Shown here: piece by piece, positions 16,554-24,485 of the stretch | Position numbering within the stretch: position 1 is the first letter of the stretch | How the letters are laid out: every line of letters begins with the position of its first letter | Origin: Acidobacteria bacterium UBA2990 | GTDB lineage: Bacteria; Acidobacteriota; Vicinamibacteria; Vicinamibacterales; UBA8438 | Assembly (NCBI GenBank): GCA_002347025.1 | Contig: DEAE01000001.1 | Location: 64,294 to 128,293 of the forward strand | Direction of reading: 5' to 3' | DNA length: 64,000 bases | Made by a program: the position numbers and the translations under genes | Notes under the pieces: model-generated | What the model was told of the DNA's origin: nothing | The model's input: the letters and a program-made list of their open reading frames with translations, nothing else | The model's database searches: none

Positions 16554-16790
16554 TTATGACGACGAGAGATCGAGGGCCCGCAGAGCGTCAATGATTTCGA
16601 GGTGTTCCGGAAAGCGTTGCTCTTTCTGCTTGGAGAAAATCAGTTTACCATCAGCTTCAACGTCAAACTGGCCGCGTCCGCCGACAACGATCCTAGAATC
16701 GACACCAAGAGCGTCTTTGACTGCGGCCGCCAGACTGGAGGCCTTTGGGAGGTAGTTTCAAACCTTGCAGTAGCTGATTGACAGCTCCAT
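16554..16790 (-). CDS. SelW/Rdx-family selenoprotein with Cys-x-x-Sec motif
   Basis: Read through a UGA (plus-strand 16758-16760), the minus strand encodes 78 residues from ATG 16790 to TAA 16554. The N-terminus is MELSISYCKV, then Sec11, then NYLPKASSLAAAV, giving Cys8-x-x-Sec11, the hallmark of the SelT/SelW/SelH (Rdx) family with its thioredoxin-like fold. The rest fits the family: DSRIVVGGRGQFDVEADGKL and IFSKQKEQRFPEHLEIID. An in-frame TAG just upstream fixes the start; no strong ribosome-binding site is seen. A hairpin matching a bacterial SECIS follows at 16743-16725. Rdx proteins are thought to be redox-active thiol/selenol proteins. msrA lies 770 bases away on the other strand. Confidence 0.85.
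16725..16743 (-). promoter_or_regulatory. Putative bacterial SECIS hairpin of the SelW-like gene
   Basis: On the minus strand, bases 15-33 after the UGA form GGCC-U-CCA / UGG-C-GGCC: four base pairs, one U-C mismatch, three base pairs, and a loop GUC at 16735-16733. The loop starts 23 bases after the UGA with G first. Distance, loop size and G position all agree with the general bacterial SECIS model. Confidence 0.7.
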
Positions 16791-17155
16791 GATGGAGCGA
16801 GTCTACTCCAATGGGGCTCACTTGAGCAACGGCTGGCTTCTTGGAACTGCATTGCTGTAAGGGTCTCGGAGCCACGATCGTTTACGACGGTTCCTTGTGC
16901 CTAAATTGGTATGTGGTTTGGTCTGTTATGGTTGGATGTGGAGTGCGGTTCATAATGTGACCAGATGTTGCTGTGAGGGCCACTTCCTAGGTCGCGTCGA
17001 TGGTCCTTGAGTCTTATGCTTGTTTCCTCGTTCTGAAGTGTCTTTGTTCGACTGATGGCTTGTGGACTTTTAAGGCCTAGTGTTAGAGACAGATAGCCAG
17101 GAAATAAGGGTTTTACCAGGCTGTCTGGTATTCGGAGAAGAGGTCTTAGTGTTCG
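16791..17155. other. Non-coding gap between SelW-like gene and deaminase remnant
   Basis: No frame resembles a known protein and no tRNA or terminator was recognised. It must contain the promoter of the SelW-like gene on the minus strand. A decayed flank of the neighbouring deaminase remnant is possible but not shown. Confidence 0.4.
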
Positions 17156-17449
17156 ATGATTGGACACGCGCGATTTATTCGACAGGCCATCGAACTCGCA
17201 GCTCAGGCAGCAAGGAAGGGGGATGAGCCGTTTGGAGCACTGCTTGTCGTCGATTCACTGCCGAAACCCTCGCTGTACGCTAGTACGGAACCCTGTGTGA
17301 TGTGCTGTGGTGCCATCACTCATAGAAGGCTGGAGATTCCGTCACGCCACATTCTCGGTTTAGGACGGAGGTACGTCGAAGTCATCGGACCAGTTCTGGA
17401 ACCCGATGCAGTGGCCGTTCACCGTAGTTGCTGGAGTGAACAGACCTGA
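17156..17449 (+). pseudogene. Internally deleted nucleoside (guanine/cytidine-type) deaminase
   Basis: 97 residues with an open frame but a gutted domain. The N-terminus (HARFIRQAIELAAQAARKGDEPFGALLVVD) and the central LYASTEPCVMCCGAI are those of CDA-superfamily deaminases; the PCxxC part of the zinc site is intact. The normally intervening segment of about 45-50 residues with the catalytic HAE motif is missing: VVD joins directly to SLPKPSLYASTEPC. A second loss is likely between CGAITHRRLEIPSRHI and the C-terminal VEVIGPVLEPDAVAVHRSCW. Without HAE it cannot hold zinc or catalyse deamination, so it is called a pseudogene. Confidence 0.7.
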
Positions 17450-17558
17450 GGTGAATGTTGGTTTGGACTTGGTTTTTGAAGGTGAGGTTGGAATCGATGT
17501 TGCGTGAAATCCTGTTGGAGGTTCGGGAGGACTACATAGTGAGCAAGGAGAGACGCTG

Positions 17559-18206
17559 ATGAAATTTATGGGAGATCTACCAGTGATGCCGACTGTGGAC
17601 CAAGCCCCTCAGGGCCGTTCTGGGCCGATGGCAGTAGGAGATAGGCATGCGGTGTTAGGAAACCCACTCAGTCCGCCTTTTCCAGATGGTTTGCAGCGTG
17701 CGGTGTTCGGTATGGGTTGTTTCTGGGGGGCTGAGTGTGGTTTTTGGACTTTACCGGGTGTGTTCACGACCGCAGTTGGCTATGCCGGTGGTTTTACTCC
17801 AAATCCGACTTACCGTGAGGTTTGTGGGGGACTGACCGGGCACACCGAGGTGGTATTGACAATGTATGACCCAGCCCGGATTGAGTTCAACGAGTTGCTG
17901 TGTCAATTCTGGGAAAACCACGACCCAACGCAAGGCATGCGTCAGGGCAATGATGTAGGTACTCAGTATCGGTCAGTGATTCACTGTCATGACGAAGCAC
18001 AGCTGGAAGCTGCCGAAAGCTCCCAGCGCATCTATCAAGAGGTATTAGGGAAGGCAGGCTATGGCCAGATAACGACTGAAATCGTGATGGCACCGCCTTT
18101 TTTCTACGCTGAGGACTACCATCAGCAGTATCTCTCCAAGAACCCCCAGGGCTACTGCGGCCATGGCGGTACGGGAGTGTCCTGTCCGGTTGGTGTTTCT
18201 GTTTAG
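17559..18206 (+). CDS. msrA: Peptide methionine sulfoxide reductase A
   Basis: 215 residues starting at an ATG after AAGGAGAG. The catalytic motif GCFWGAE is at 53-59 (Cys54), followed by GYAGGFTPNPTYREVCGGLTGHTE and WENHDPTQGMRQGNDVGTQYRSVI, all MsrA hallmarks. C-terminal cysteines at 200 and 209 can serve as resolving residues. An extension of about 45 residues precedes the catalytic domain; it is polar, so export is unlikely. It repairs methionine-S-sulfoxide with thioredoxin. It lies between the deaminase remnant and enolase. Confidence 0.93.
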   Translation: MKFMGDLPVMPTVDQAPQGRSGPMAVGDRHAVLGNPLSPPFPDGLQRAVFGMGCFWGAECGFWTLPGVFTTAVGYAGGFTPNPTYREVCGGLTGHTEVVLTMYDPARIEFNELLCQFWENHDPTQGMRQGNDVGTQYRSVIHCHDEAQLEAAESSQRIYQEVLGKAGYGQITTEIVMAPPFFYAEDYHQQYLSKNPQGYCGHGGTGVSCPVGVSV

Positions 18207-18327
18207 TGTTCACAATCAAAGAAAAGTCTCACAAGGGCGTGGTGATAACTCCCGTGAGGTGAGTCGGGCAACGCGGGCATAGTGTTCGAAGGGGCGATAA
18301 CGTCCGCTTGTAGCCTGGAGGGGTGGA

Positions 18328-19635
18328 ATGGGCGAAGACTGCGAGATAACGGAAGTAGCAGCTCATGAGATTCTCGATAGCCGTGGGAATCCAACGGTTG
18401 AGGTTGAGGTGGCGCTACGAAGCGGTGTTTCTGGCCGTGCTGCGGTTCCTTCGGGTGCCTCGACGGGAGCGTTGGAGGCGGTGGAATTACGAGATGGGGA
18501 CCGAGCCCGTTACCTGGGCAAGGGTGTGACCAAGGCGGTGGAGAATGTCAACACAGAGATACGAGAGCGGCTGATCGGTCTCAAGCCAAGTAACCAGGAG
18601 GAGATAGATCGAACATTGTGTGCTCTGGATGGGACTGAGAACAAAGGGCGGCTTGGTGCGAACGCAGTGCTTGGGGTCTCTCTGGCCGTGGCGAAGGCCG
18701 GGGCGGCGGCTGTCCGGCTGCCTTTGTTTCAGTATCTGGGCGGAGACGCTGCATCCGATTTACCGGTACCCATGATGAATGTGCTCAACGGTGGTGCTCA
18801 TGCTGATAATAACGTCGATATCCAGGAGTTCATGGTGATTCCAGTTGGTGCGCCGACTTTTGCAGAGGCGCTTCGCGTTGGCACGGAGATCTTTCACCAC
18901 TTGCGCGCGGTACTACAGGACAGTGGACACCAGACGGCCGTTGGGGATGAAGGTGGGTTTGCACCAAATTTTGCATCGAACGAAGAAGCGCTTGATGTGC
19001 TGATGCAGGCTATTGAGCGCGCTGGTTACTCTCCTGGTGAGGATGTGTACTTAGGGCTTGATGTGGCGGCTAGCGAGTTCTACCAGGATGGGTGCTACCA
19101 GTTGTCGACAGACGGTGCTGCTGAGCGGACCTCGTCGGATATGGTTGATTGGTGCCGTCGCTTGATCGACCGGTACCCTATCCTCTCCATAGAAGATGGT
19201 TTGGCTGAGACTGATTGGGAGGGTTGGGCCGCCTTGACTAAGGCCCTGGGGCAGCGTGCCCAGTTGGTTGGTGACGATCTGTTTGTGACGAATACGAAAA
19301 TTTTTGAACAGGGCATCCGGCAGGAGGTCGGTAATGGGATTCTCGTTAAGTTGAACCAAATCGGGACACTGACTGAAACCATGAAAGCGATCGAAATGGC
19401 TAAACTCGCATCTTATGCGGCTGTGATCTCGCATCGCTCTGGTGAAACGGAAGACACTACAATCGCGGATGTTGCGGTGGCGACAAATGCAGGGCAAATC
19501 AAGACCGGGTCGCTCTGTCGAACAGATCGGACCGCCAAATATAATCAGTTGTTACGAATTGAGCGTCACCTAGGGTCTAAGGCTCGATATCCTGGGTATG
19601 AGGCCTTCTCCAACCTGGCATTGTTTTCCGGCTAA
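18328..19635 (+). CDS. eno: Enolase
   Basis: 435 residues, normal length. It begins with ITEVAAHEILDSRGNPTVEVEV and has RAAVPSGASTGALEAVELRD, the Mg2+-binding and catalytic regions YLGLDVAASEFY, PILSIEDGLAETDWEGW and QLVGDDLFVTN, and the signature VKLNQIGTLTET with SHRSGETEDTTIADVAVAT. It interconverts 2-phosphoglycerate and phosphoenolpyruvate in glycolysis and gluconeogenesis. It appears to be transcribed alone; the next gene is convergent. Confidence 0.96.
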   Translation: MGEDCEITEVAAHEILDSRGNPTVEVEVALRSGVSGRAAVPSGASTGALEAVELRDGDRARYLGKGVTKAVENVNTEIRERLIGLKPSNQEEIDRTLCALDGTENKGRLGANAVLGVSLAVAKAGAAAVRLPLFQYLGGDAASDLPVPMMNVLNGGAHADNNVDIQEFMVIPVGAPTFAEALRVGTEIFHHLRAVLQDSGHQTAVGDEGGFAPNFASNEEALDVLMQAIERAGYSPGEDVYLGLDVAASEFYQDGCYQLSTDGAAERTSSDMVDWCRRLIDRYPILSIEDGLAETDWEGWAALTKALGQRAQLVGDDLFVTNTKIFEQGIRQEVGNGILVKLNQIGTLTETMKAIEMAKLASYAAVISHRSGETEDTTIADVAVATNAGQIKTGSLCRTDRTAKYNQLLRIERHLGSKARYPGYEAFSNLALFSG

Positions 19636-19749
19636 AGCAAAAGGGAGACGCACTGGAGACTCTATGCAACGGGTTGTAGCTGGTTGATGTAAGCCAGACA
19701 CCGTGTATGGTGGACTATCCGTTCGACTTCGAGTGAGAAATCGCACGGG

Positions 19750-20748
19750 CTAGGTTATTCGTCCCAGCGCTTCCGCTGTCGGTGATTCAGGCCAGACCGG
19801 TGGAGGGGTAGCGACGTAGCCCGTGTGGGCCAGCTGACTTTGAAAATATGACACCTCTGAAGCAGAGAAGAGCAACGCGATAATGAGTCGGATTATGAGG
19901 TAGATTTGGCCACCGAGGAAGATGATCCACGTAGAACTATTGCTCGATGTGGCCAGTGTGTAGAGGAGGATGATGAAGATCAGTACAAGTCCGTTTGCTG
20001 CATAGAGGCTGATGCACCTGGCTGGGTGGCGGAGGACGAACCGCCAACCTGCGAGCAATCCACCTAACATGCTGTGTCGATCTTCGACAATAGTACGCAC
20101 CCTTGCGTAGTCGACTACCAGATTGACACAGATCAGTAGCGAGCTAAAGACGAGATAGATCAAGCACTGAATCGAGAACGCTTGCGCTTCGCTGGTGAAG
20201 AGGGTGCTCATGGAAGTGGCTGCACGATGAAACCAGCCGAAAACGAATCCGAAAAGGATAACGTAAGCGAGCCCTGCGATTAAGGTTAGTCGAAGCAAAC
20301 GGAACACATGGAGCCCGCAGGCCGAGAAGAAGCCGGCGCTTCGGGTGGGGCGGTTTCTGGCGTATCTGTCAATTACTCCGCCCTGTAGAAAATTCCAGAC
20401 CACAAGATGGGCAACAGAGACTAGTCCTATAACCACTAAAGTTTCATTGCCATCCAGAAGGCTACTGAGGTCAGTCAGCAGTGTGGCGGTGACGATGATT
20501 GGCGGTACGTATAGTTGGCCGATTCCGCTGGCGTGAGCCGAAATCTGTTGCCACCAATCCCAAGGAATAGTGTTGGTCGCCCTTGCTGGAGTCAATATGT
20601 CCCCGAAGACGACCTGTAGCTCACCTCGTAGTAGGAGTCCTAGTGGCAGTGTCATAGCGACTGTGAGCAGCCAGGCTCCGAGTAGCACAGCCGGAGCTGC
20701 TAGAACACGCCGAAGGCCATCTCTTAGCGGGAGTGTGATAGGCCTCAT
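19750..20748 (-). CDS. Uncharacterised polytopic membrane protein
   Basis: About 332 residues from the ATG at 20748 (MRPITLPLRDGLRR); a start at 20796 would add 16 polar residues. At least six hydrophobic segments are visible, e.g. VLLGAWLLTVAMTLPLGLLL, VIGLVSVAHLVVWNFL and LVLIFIILLYTLA. No catalytic motif was recognised. The basic RDGLRR before the first helix and the internal segment RTIVEDRHSMLGGLLAGWRFVLRHP suggest a cytoplasmic amphipathic loop. Function unknown; it is convergent with enolase. Confidence 0.7.
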   Translation of the reverse strand: MRPITLPLRDGLRRVLAAPAVLLGAWLLTVAMTLPLGLLLRGELQVVFGDILTPARATNTIPWDWWQQISAHASGIGQLYVPPIIVTATLLTDLSSLLDGNETLVVIGLVSVAHLVVWNFLQGGVIDRYARNRPTRSAGFFSACGLHVFRLLRLTLIAGLAYVILFGFVFGWFHRAATSMSTLFTSEAQAFSIQCLIYLVFSSLLICVNLVVDYARVRTIVEDRHSMLGGLLAGWRFVLRHPARCISLYAANGLVLIFIILLYTLATSSNSSTWIIFLGGQIYLIIRLIIALLFSASEVSYFQSQLAHTGYVATPPPVWPESPTAEALGRIT

Positions 20749-20988
20749 AAATGGGTCCTGTTGGCTGCAGGGGAGGGTTTTGGGAGGAGTCCCCAATCCA
20801 GTGCTAGAACGGAGTGTGAGGAGAAATCTCTACTGGGTGAGTTTTGCAGAAGTCCAGTGTGGTTGCTAGGGCCGTCAATTTGTAGCGTCAACAACTCGGT
20901 CCTGTTGTCATTACCACGTGCAATCTTCAGCTGTGATCGGTGCCTGGTTAGAGGCAACGAAAGTGGAACACAATGCCGTTTTCACGCC

Positions 20989-21309
20989 TTACCGGTAGTC
21001 ATCCCTTACCGGGTGGAACACATCGATGATGCGACAGTCTGTCAACGCCTGCCCCGAGTGACGTGCGTTCGGTGGGACAAAGGCCACTGCACCAGGACCC
21101 AGCCTTTGGGTTTCGCCCTCGATGGTCATCTCGAATTGGCCCTCTAACACATGCGACACCTGTTCATGAGGGTGGGCGTGTTCGGGCAGTTGGGCTTTAC
21201 TCGAGATGGTCCAGGTGACTGAGGTCATGGTGGCACCGGTAGCGAACTGCCCCACGAAACCCGGCATTGGTTCCTTGTGAGCCAGCTCGCTTAGGGAGAG
21301 AAATGACAT
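20989..21309 (-). CDS. Small cupin-domain protein
   Basis: 106 residues forming one cupin barrel. Motif 1 is PEHAHPHEQVSHVLEGQFEM, supplying His, His and Glu metal ligands. Motif 2 is PGAVAFVPPNARHSGQAL, supplying the last His. Such small cupins bind a divalent metal and act as dioxygenases, isomerases or sensors; the reaction is not predictable. It follows the PQQ dehydrogenase by only 6 bases on the same strand, so it is probably in that operon. No signal peptide is visible. Confidence 0.8.
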   Translation of the reverse strand: MSFLSLSELAHKEPMPGFVGQFATGATMTSVTWTISSKAQLPEHAHPHEQVSHVLEGQFEMTIEGETQRLGPGAVAFVPPNARHSGQALTDCRIIDVFHPVRDDYR

Positions 21310-21315
21310 TGTTTC

Positions 21316-22956
21316 TCACTCGTTCAGGGCGAAGGTGTAAACGACGTTGCCCGCTGCAACAGTCACGTGCTGCTTTCCGTTAACGGAATACGACATTGGG
21401 GCTGTGTGTATCCGTCGGCCGAGATTGATGTGCCAGAGTTCTTCGCCGCTCACAGCGTCTAATGCATAAAAGAAACCGTCTACGCTACCGCTGAACACAA
21501 GGTCGCCAGCGGTCGTCATGATTCCCGCGGTCGATCTTGGTTGAATTTCATATTCCCACCTGATGTCGCCGGTTCTCGGATCGATGGCGCGGATAGCACT
21601 CTGGTAATTTTCGATGGGTAGTGGACGCTGTGAACCCCCACCCGTGAACTGGTCACCTTCCACGTAATCTTCGTCTCGCTTATAGAAAATATCCTCGCCG
21701 TCATAGGCCTGTACGTAGAATAGCTCCGTCCGTGGACTATAGGCAGGTGAGAACCAGTTTGTGCCGCCGCCGACAGGCGGTGAGACGATGTTTCCTTCTG
21801 GTGTCGGTAACTTGTTGGGCGCACGAATGGGCCGACCATTGGAGTCCAATCCTTCTGCCCAGGTTTGTTTGGCGAAGGGCTTCCCGACCAAGAATTCTCC
21901 GGTTTCACGGTCGAGTGTGTAGTAGAAGGCGTTGCGGTTAGCCCACATCATTAACTTCCGCATCTCACCGTCGATCTCGAGATCCGCCAAGATTGGCACT
22001 TGGATGGCATCCCAGTCATGCACGTCCCAGGGTGTGAACTGGAAATACCATTCCATGTTGCCAGTCGTGCCATTCAGCGCGAGGGCTGAATCAGAGTAAA
22101 GGTTGTCTCCCAGTCGGACATCACCGTTCCAATCAGGGCCAGGGTTGCCGGTGCCCCAGTAGACTAGGTCAAGGTCTGGATCATACGAGCCGGTGATCCA
22201 GCTGGCTGACCCGCCAGTGCGCCACGAATCGCCAGCCCAGGTTTGGTTGTCTGGGTGGTCTGGACCAGGGATCGTCCAAGCCCGCCAGGCACGATCGCCA
22301 GAGGCGGCGTCATAGGAATCGACGAACCCCCGGATTCCAAACTCACCACCAGCGATACCTGTTACCACCTGATCTTTGACAATTAAGGGGGCCGCTGTCT
22401 TGCTGTAGCCGGCACGATGATCGGCGGTTTCTGCATTCCAGAGGAGATTGCCACTACGGGCATCGATGGCCACTAGGTGAGCGTCTAGGGTGCTCATGTA
22501 GAGGGTGTCACCCAGAATTGCGACACCACGATTATTTCGTCCGCAGCAGATGCGCAAATCGTCTGGGAGTTCGTGGTTATAGCGCCAGTATTGGAGGCCA
22601 GTTTCTGCGTCAACCGCGACCACATTGCTCGGTGCTTCGGTGATAAACATCACACCATCGACTACAACGGGCACGGTCTCTGACCGGTCGAGCTGTGGAA
22701 TCTGATAGGCCCATTTGAGCTCGAGTTCACCCACGTTGCGGTTGTGAACTTGGTCAAGGCCGCTGTAATGCTGGCTGTCGAGAGTGCCGGAGTACATGAG
22801 CCAATTTTCCGGCTCGTCAGCTGCGTTTACGAGGCGTTCCCAGGTTACTGGTGAGAATAAGGGAGTCGATCCTGGTGTAGATTCGGATTCCTGCCCGTGG
22901 ACAGGGACTGCGGCTATTAGCAATGCTAAACCGATGGTCAATCGTTGCATGATCAA
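21316..22956 (-). CDS. PQQ-dependent dehydrogenase (beta-propeller quinoprotein)
   Basis: 546 residues. A signal peptide (MQRLTIGLALLIAAVPVHGQ) leads an eight-bladed propeller: NWLMYSGTLDSQHYSGLDQV, ETVPVVVDGVMFITEA, then blade repeats such as VVAVDAETGLQYWRY, LVAIDARSGNLLWN and GTTGNMEWYFQFTPWDVHDWD. This resembles PQQ alcohol dehydrogenases. It would oxidise an alcohol in the periplasm and donate electrons to the adjacent cytochrome, whose gene ends at 22953 and overlaps its start by 4 bases. The substrate is unknown. Confidence 0.88.
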   Translation of the reverse strand: MIMQRLTIGLALLIAAVPVHGQESESTPGSTPLFSPVTWERLVNAADEPENWLMYSGTLDSQHYSGLDQVHNRNVGELELKWAYQIPQLDRSETVPVVVDGVMFITEAPSNVVAVDAETGLQYWRYNHELPDDLRICCGRNNRGVAILGDTLYMSTLDAHLVAIDARSGNLLWNAETADHRAGYSKTAAPLIVKDQVVTGIAGGEFGIRGFVDSYDAASGDRAWRAWTIPGPDHPDNQTWAGDSWRTGGSASWITGSYDPDLDLVYWGTGNPGPDWNGDVRLGDNLYSDSALALNGTTGNMEWYFQFTPWDVHDWDAIQVPILADLEIDGEMRKLMMWANRNAFYYTLDRETGEFLVGKPFAKQTWAEGLDSNGRPIRAPNKLPTPEGNIVSPPVGGGTNWFSPAYSPRTELFYVQAYDGEDIFYKRDEDYVEGDQFTGGGSQRPLPIENYQSAIRAIDPRTGDIRWEYEIQPRSTAGIMTTAGDLVFSGSVDGFFYALDAVSGEELWHINLGRRIHTAPMSYSVNGKQHVTVAAGNVVYTFALNE

Positions 22957-23759
22957 CTCTCCTCTCGTCGGAGCGAATACAGATAAGCAATGAGGTCGTC
23001 CAGTTCGCTACTGGTCAGCGTCCTCCCGGTGGCTGGCATGGTCGAGGCTGTGATGCGCTCGTAAGACTGAACACTGTCCTTGGCAAATGACCACAGATTT
23101 TCGTCCGCGTCCATAATTCGCATCGAGAATGTATCCTCGCCCATTCGTAGCCCTTGGACGACCGAACCGTCTTGGCGTGTGACCCGGAGGGTCCACCAGC
23201 GGGGGGGGACTTCCTCGTCTGGGTTCTGGAGGTCGCTCCTCAGTTCATCTGGGTCTCGGCGCTCGCCGACTCGGCTCAAATCCTGTCCTCGTCTCCCTCC
23301 CTGCCCATTGACCATGTGGCAACTACTGCAATTGCCTTTCCCCGCGAACAACTGCTCGCCGTTTGTGGCGTTGCCTGGTAAATTAACATCGGGCGTTTCG
23401 TTCAACGAGTTTAGATAACTGACGACCATCCAGACCGATTGGTCCGTAGAGGCACGACTGATACCGATCATCTGGGAATTCGGGAGCCCATTGCGAATGA
23501 TATCGAAAAGACCGGCATCGGTGCTGACGGTCCGGTATCCGCTAGTTAGGTCGGGTCCTAACTCACCCCCACCTGCGTCGATGCCGTGACAGCGCCCGCA
23601 CTGTTGCTGGAACAGCCTCTCTCCCATCCGGATGTCCAGGGGGGTCGTGAATTCGTGAGCATTCAACTCTTGAGCGCGTGGGGCGGCCGGTGTCGTTATG
23701 AGACACAGGGACGCTAGCAACGCTGTTGCCGTTATCGTCCATAAGCTACGCATTGGCAT
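22953..23759 (-). CDS. Dihaem c-type cytochrome with C-terminal haem-partner domain
   Basis: About 268 residues from the ATG at 23759, chosen over 23828 because GGAGGG precedes it and a signal peptide (LWTITATALLASLCLITTPAAPRAQ) follows at once. Two haem c motifs are seen: CGRCH (54-58) and CSSCH (144-148). A C-terminal region (RWWTLRVTRQDGSVVQGLRMGEDTFSMRI) resembles the domain found after haem sites in PVC-type proteins. It is upstream of and overlaps the PQQ dehydrogenase, so it is very likely its electron acceptor. Confidence 0.87.
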   Translation of the reverse strand: MPMRSLWTITATALLASLCLITTPAAPRAQELNAHEFTTPLDIRMGERLFQQQCGRCHGIDAGGGELGPDLTSGYRTVSTDAGLFDIIRNGLPNSQMIGISRASTDQSVWMVVSYLNSLNETPDVNLPGNATNGEQLFAGKGNCSSCHMVNGQGGRRGQDLSRVGERRDPDELRSDLQNPDEEVPPRWWTLRVTRQDGSVVQGLRMGEDTFSMRIMDADENLWSFAKDSVQSYERITASTMPATGRTLTSSELDDLIAYLYSLRREES

Positions 23760-24099
23760 GTTGCCCTCCGAGAAATCTGGTTTTAGCGACACGGGTGGGT
23801 CGTTTGATCCGACTCCCACCAAGATCATATCCGCTTTTTCAGCTATTTGAGACTCCGGTAATCATACAGCCTGATTCACACGACATTATCACGCACTACT
23901 TGGGTTAGGCACCTCCAGTGATGTCCTAGGGTTGCTAAGTGACTGTAGGTGAACTGTTTGGCAATGAGGTTTTCTTGATGGTTCATATTTAAGTCACGTG
24001 ATCTTTTTCGTGAGAGGGCCTTGGGGTAGGTTCCGGTCGACTTGCATCTTGACCGGTAACGACCATAGAGGGCACTTCTGCCGGGTGTGCTCGGAGAGA
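23760..24099. other. Intergenic gap before YggT, nothing recognised
   Basis: AT-richer than the flanking genes. It holds the presumed promoter of the cytochrome/PQQ/cupin operon. No coding frame of note, tRNA or clear terminator was recognised on either strand. Confidence 0.4.
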
Positions 24100-24327
24100 T
24101 TAGAGAAAAAGACTTCGTAGCAGACGTAGTCCAATCAGCAAAATCATTGGGGAAAAATCAAGCCCACTTGCGGCCGGGACAGCCTTTCGGATCGGAGCTA
24201 GAACAGGTTCTGTGAGAGATTCAACGAGTTGTCGAACTGGGTGTGTCGGTGGTAGCTGCACCCACGACATCACGACTGAGACCAGCACAACTAGTGAATA
24301 CAAGTCGATCAGCTGAATCAGAAACAT
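24100..24327 (-). CDS. YggT-family small membrane protein
   Basis: 75 residues with two membrane segments: IDLYSLVVLVSVVMSWVQL and a C-terminal SPMILLIGLRLLRSLFL, joined by PTHPVRQLVESLTEPVLAPI. The NP/HPVxxxxxxxTEPxLxPIR pattern is the YggT family signature. YggT proteins are linked to cell division or osmotic functions in other bacteria; its exact role is unknown. It sits alone between two PQQ dehydrogenase loci. Confidence 0.85.
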   Translation of the reverse strand: MFLIQLIDLYSLVVLVSVVMSWVQLPPTHPVRQLVESLTEPVLAPIRKAVPAASGLDFSPMILLIGLRLLRSLFL

Positions 24328-24485
24328 AGCGAATTGGTCATTCTCATTGGTAGTTGTTAGGTTTCACCTTCTTCAAACACTTGCAAGATAGCACGATTGG
24401 TAAAACAAACAGTGGCTGTGACGCTCCGCGGGCTCCAGCGCGATCGATTTTCGATGTCACCTCAGCTACCAATAGCGTTTTCGTC

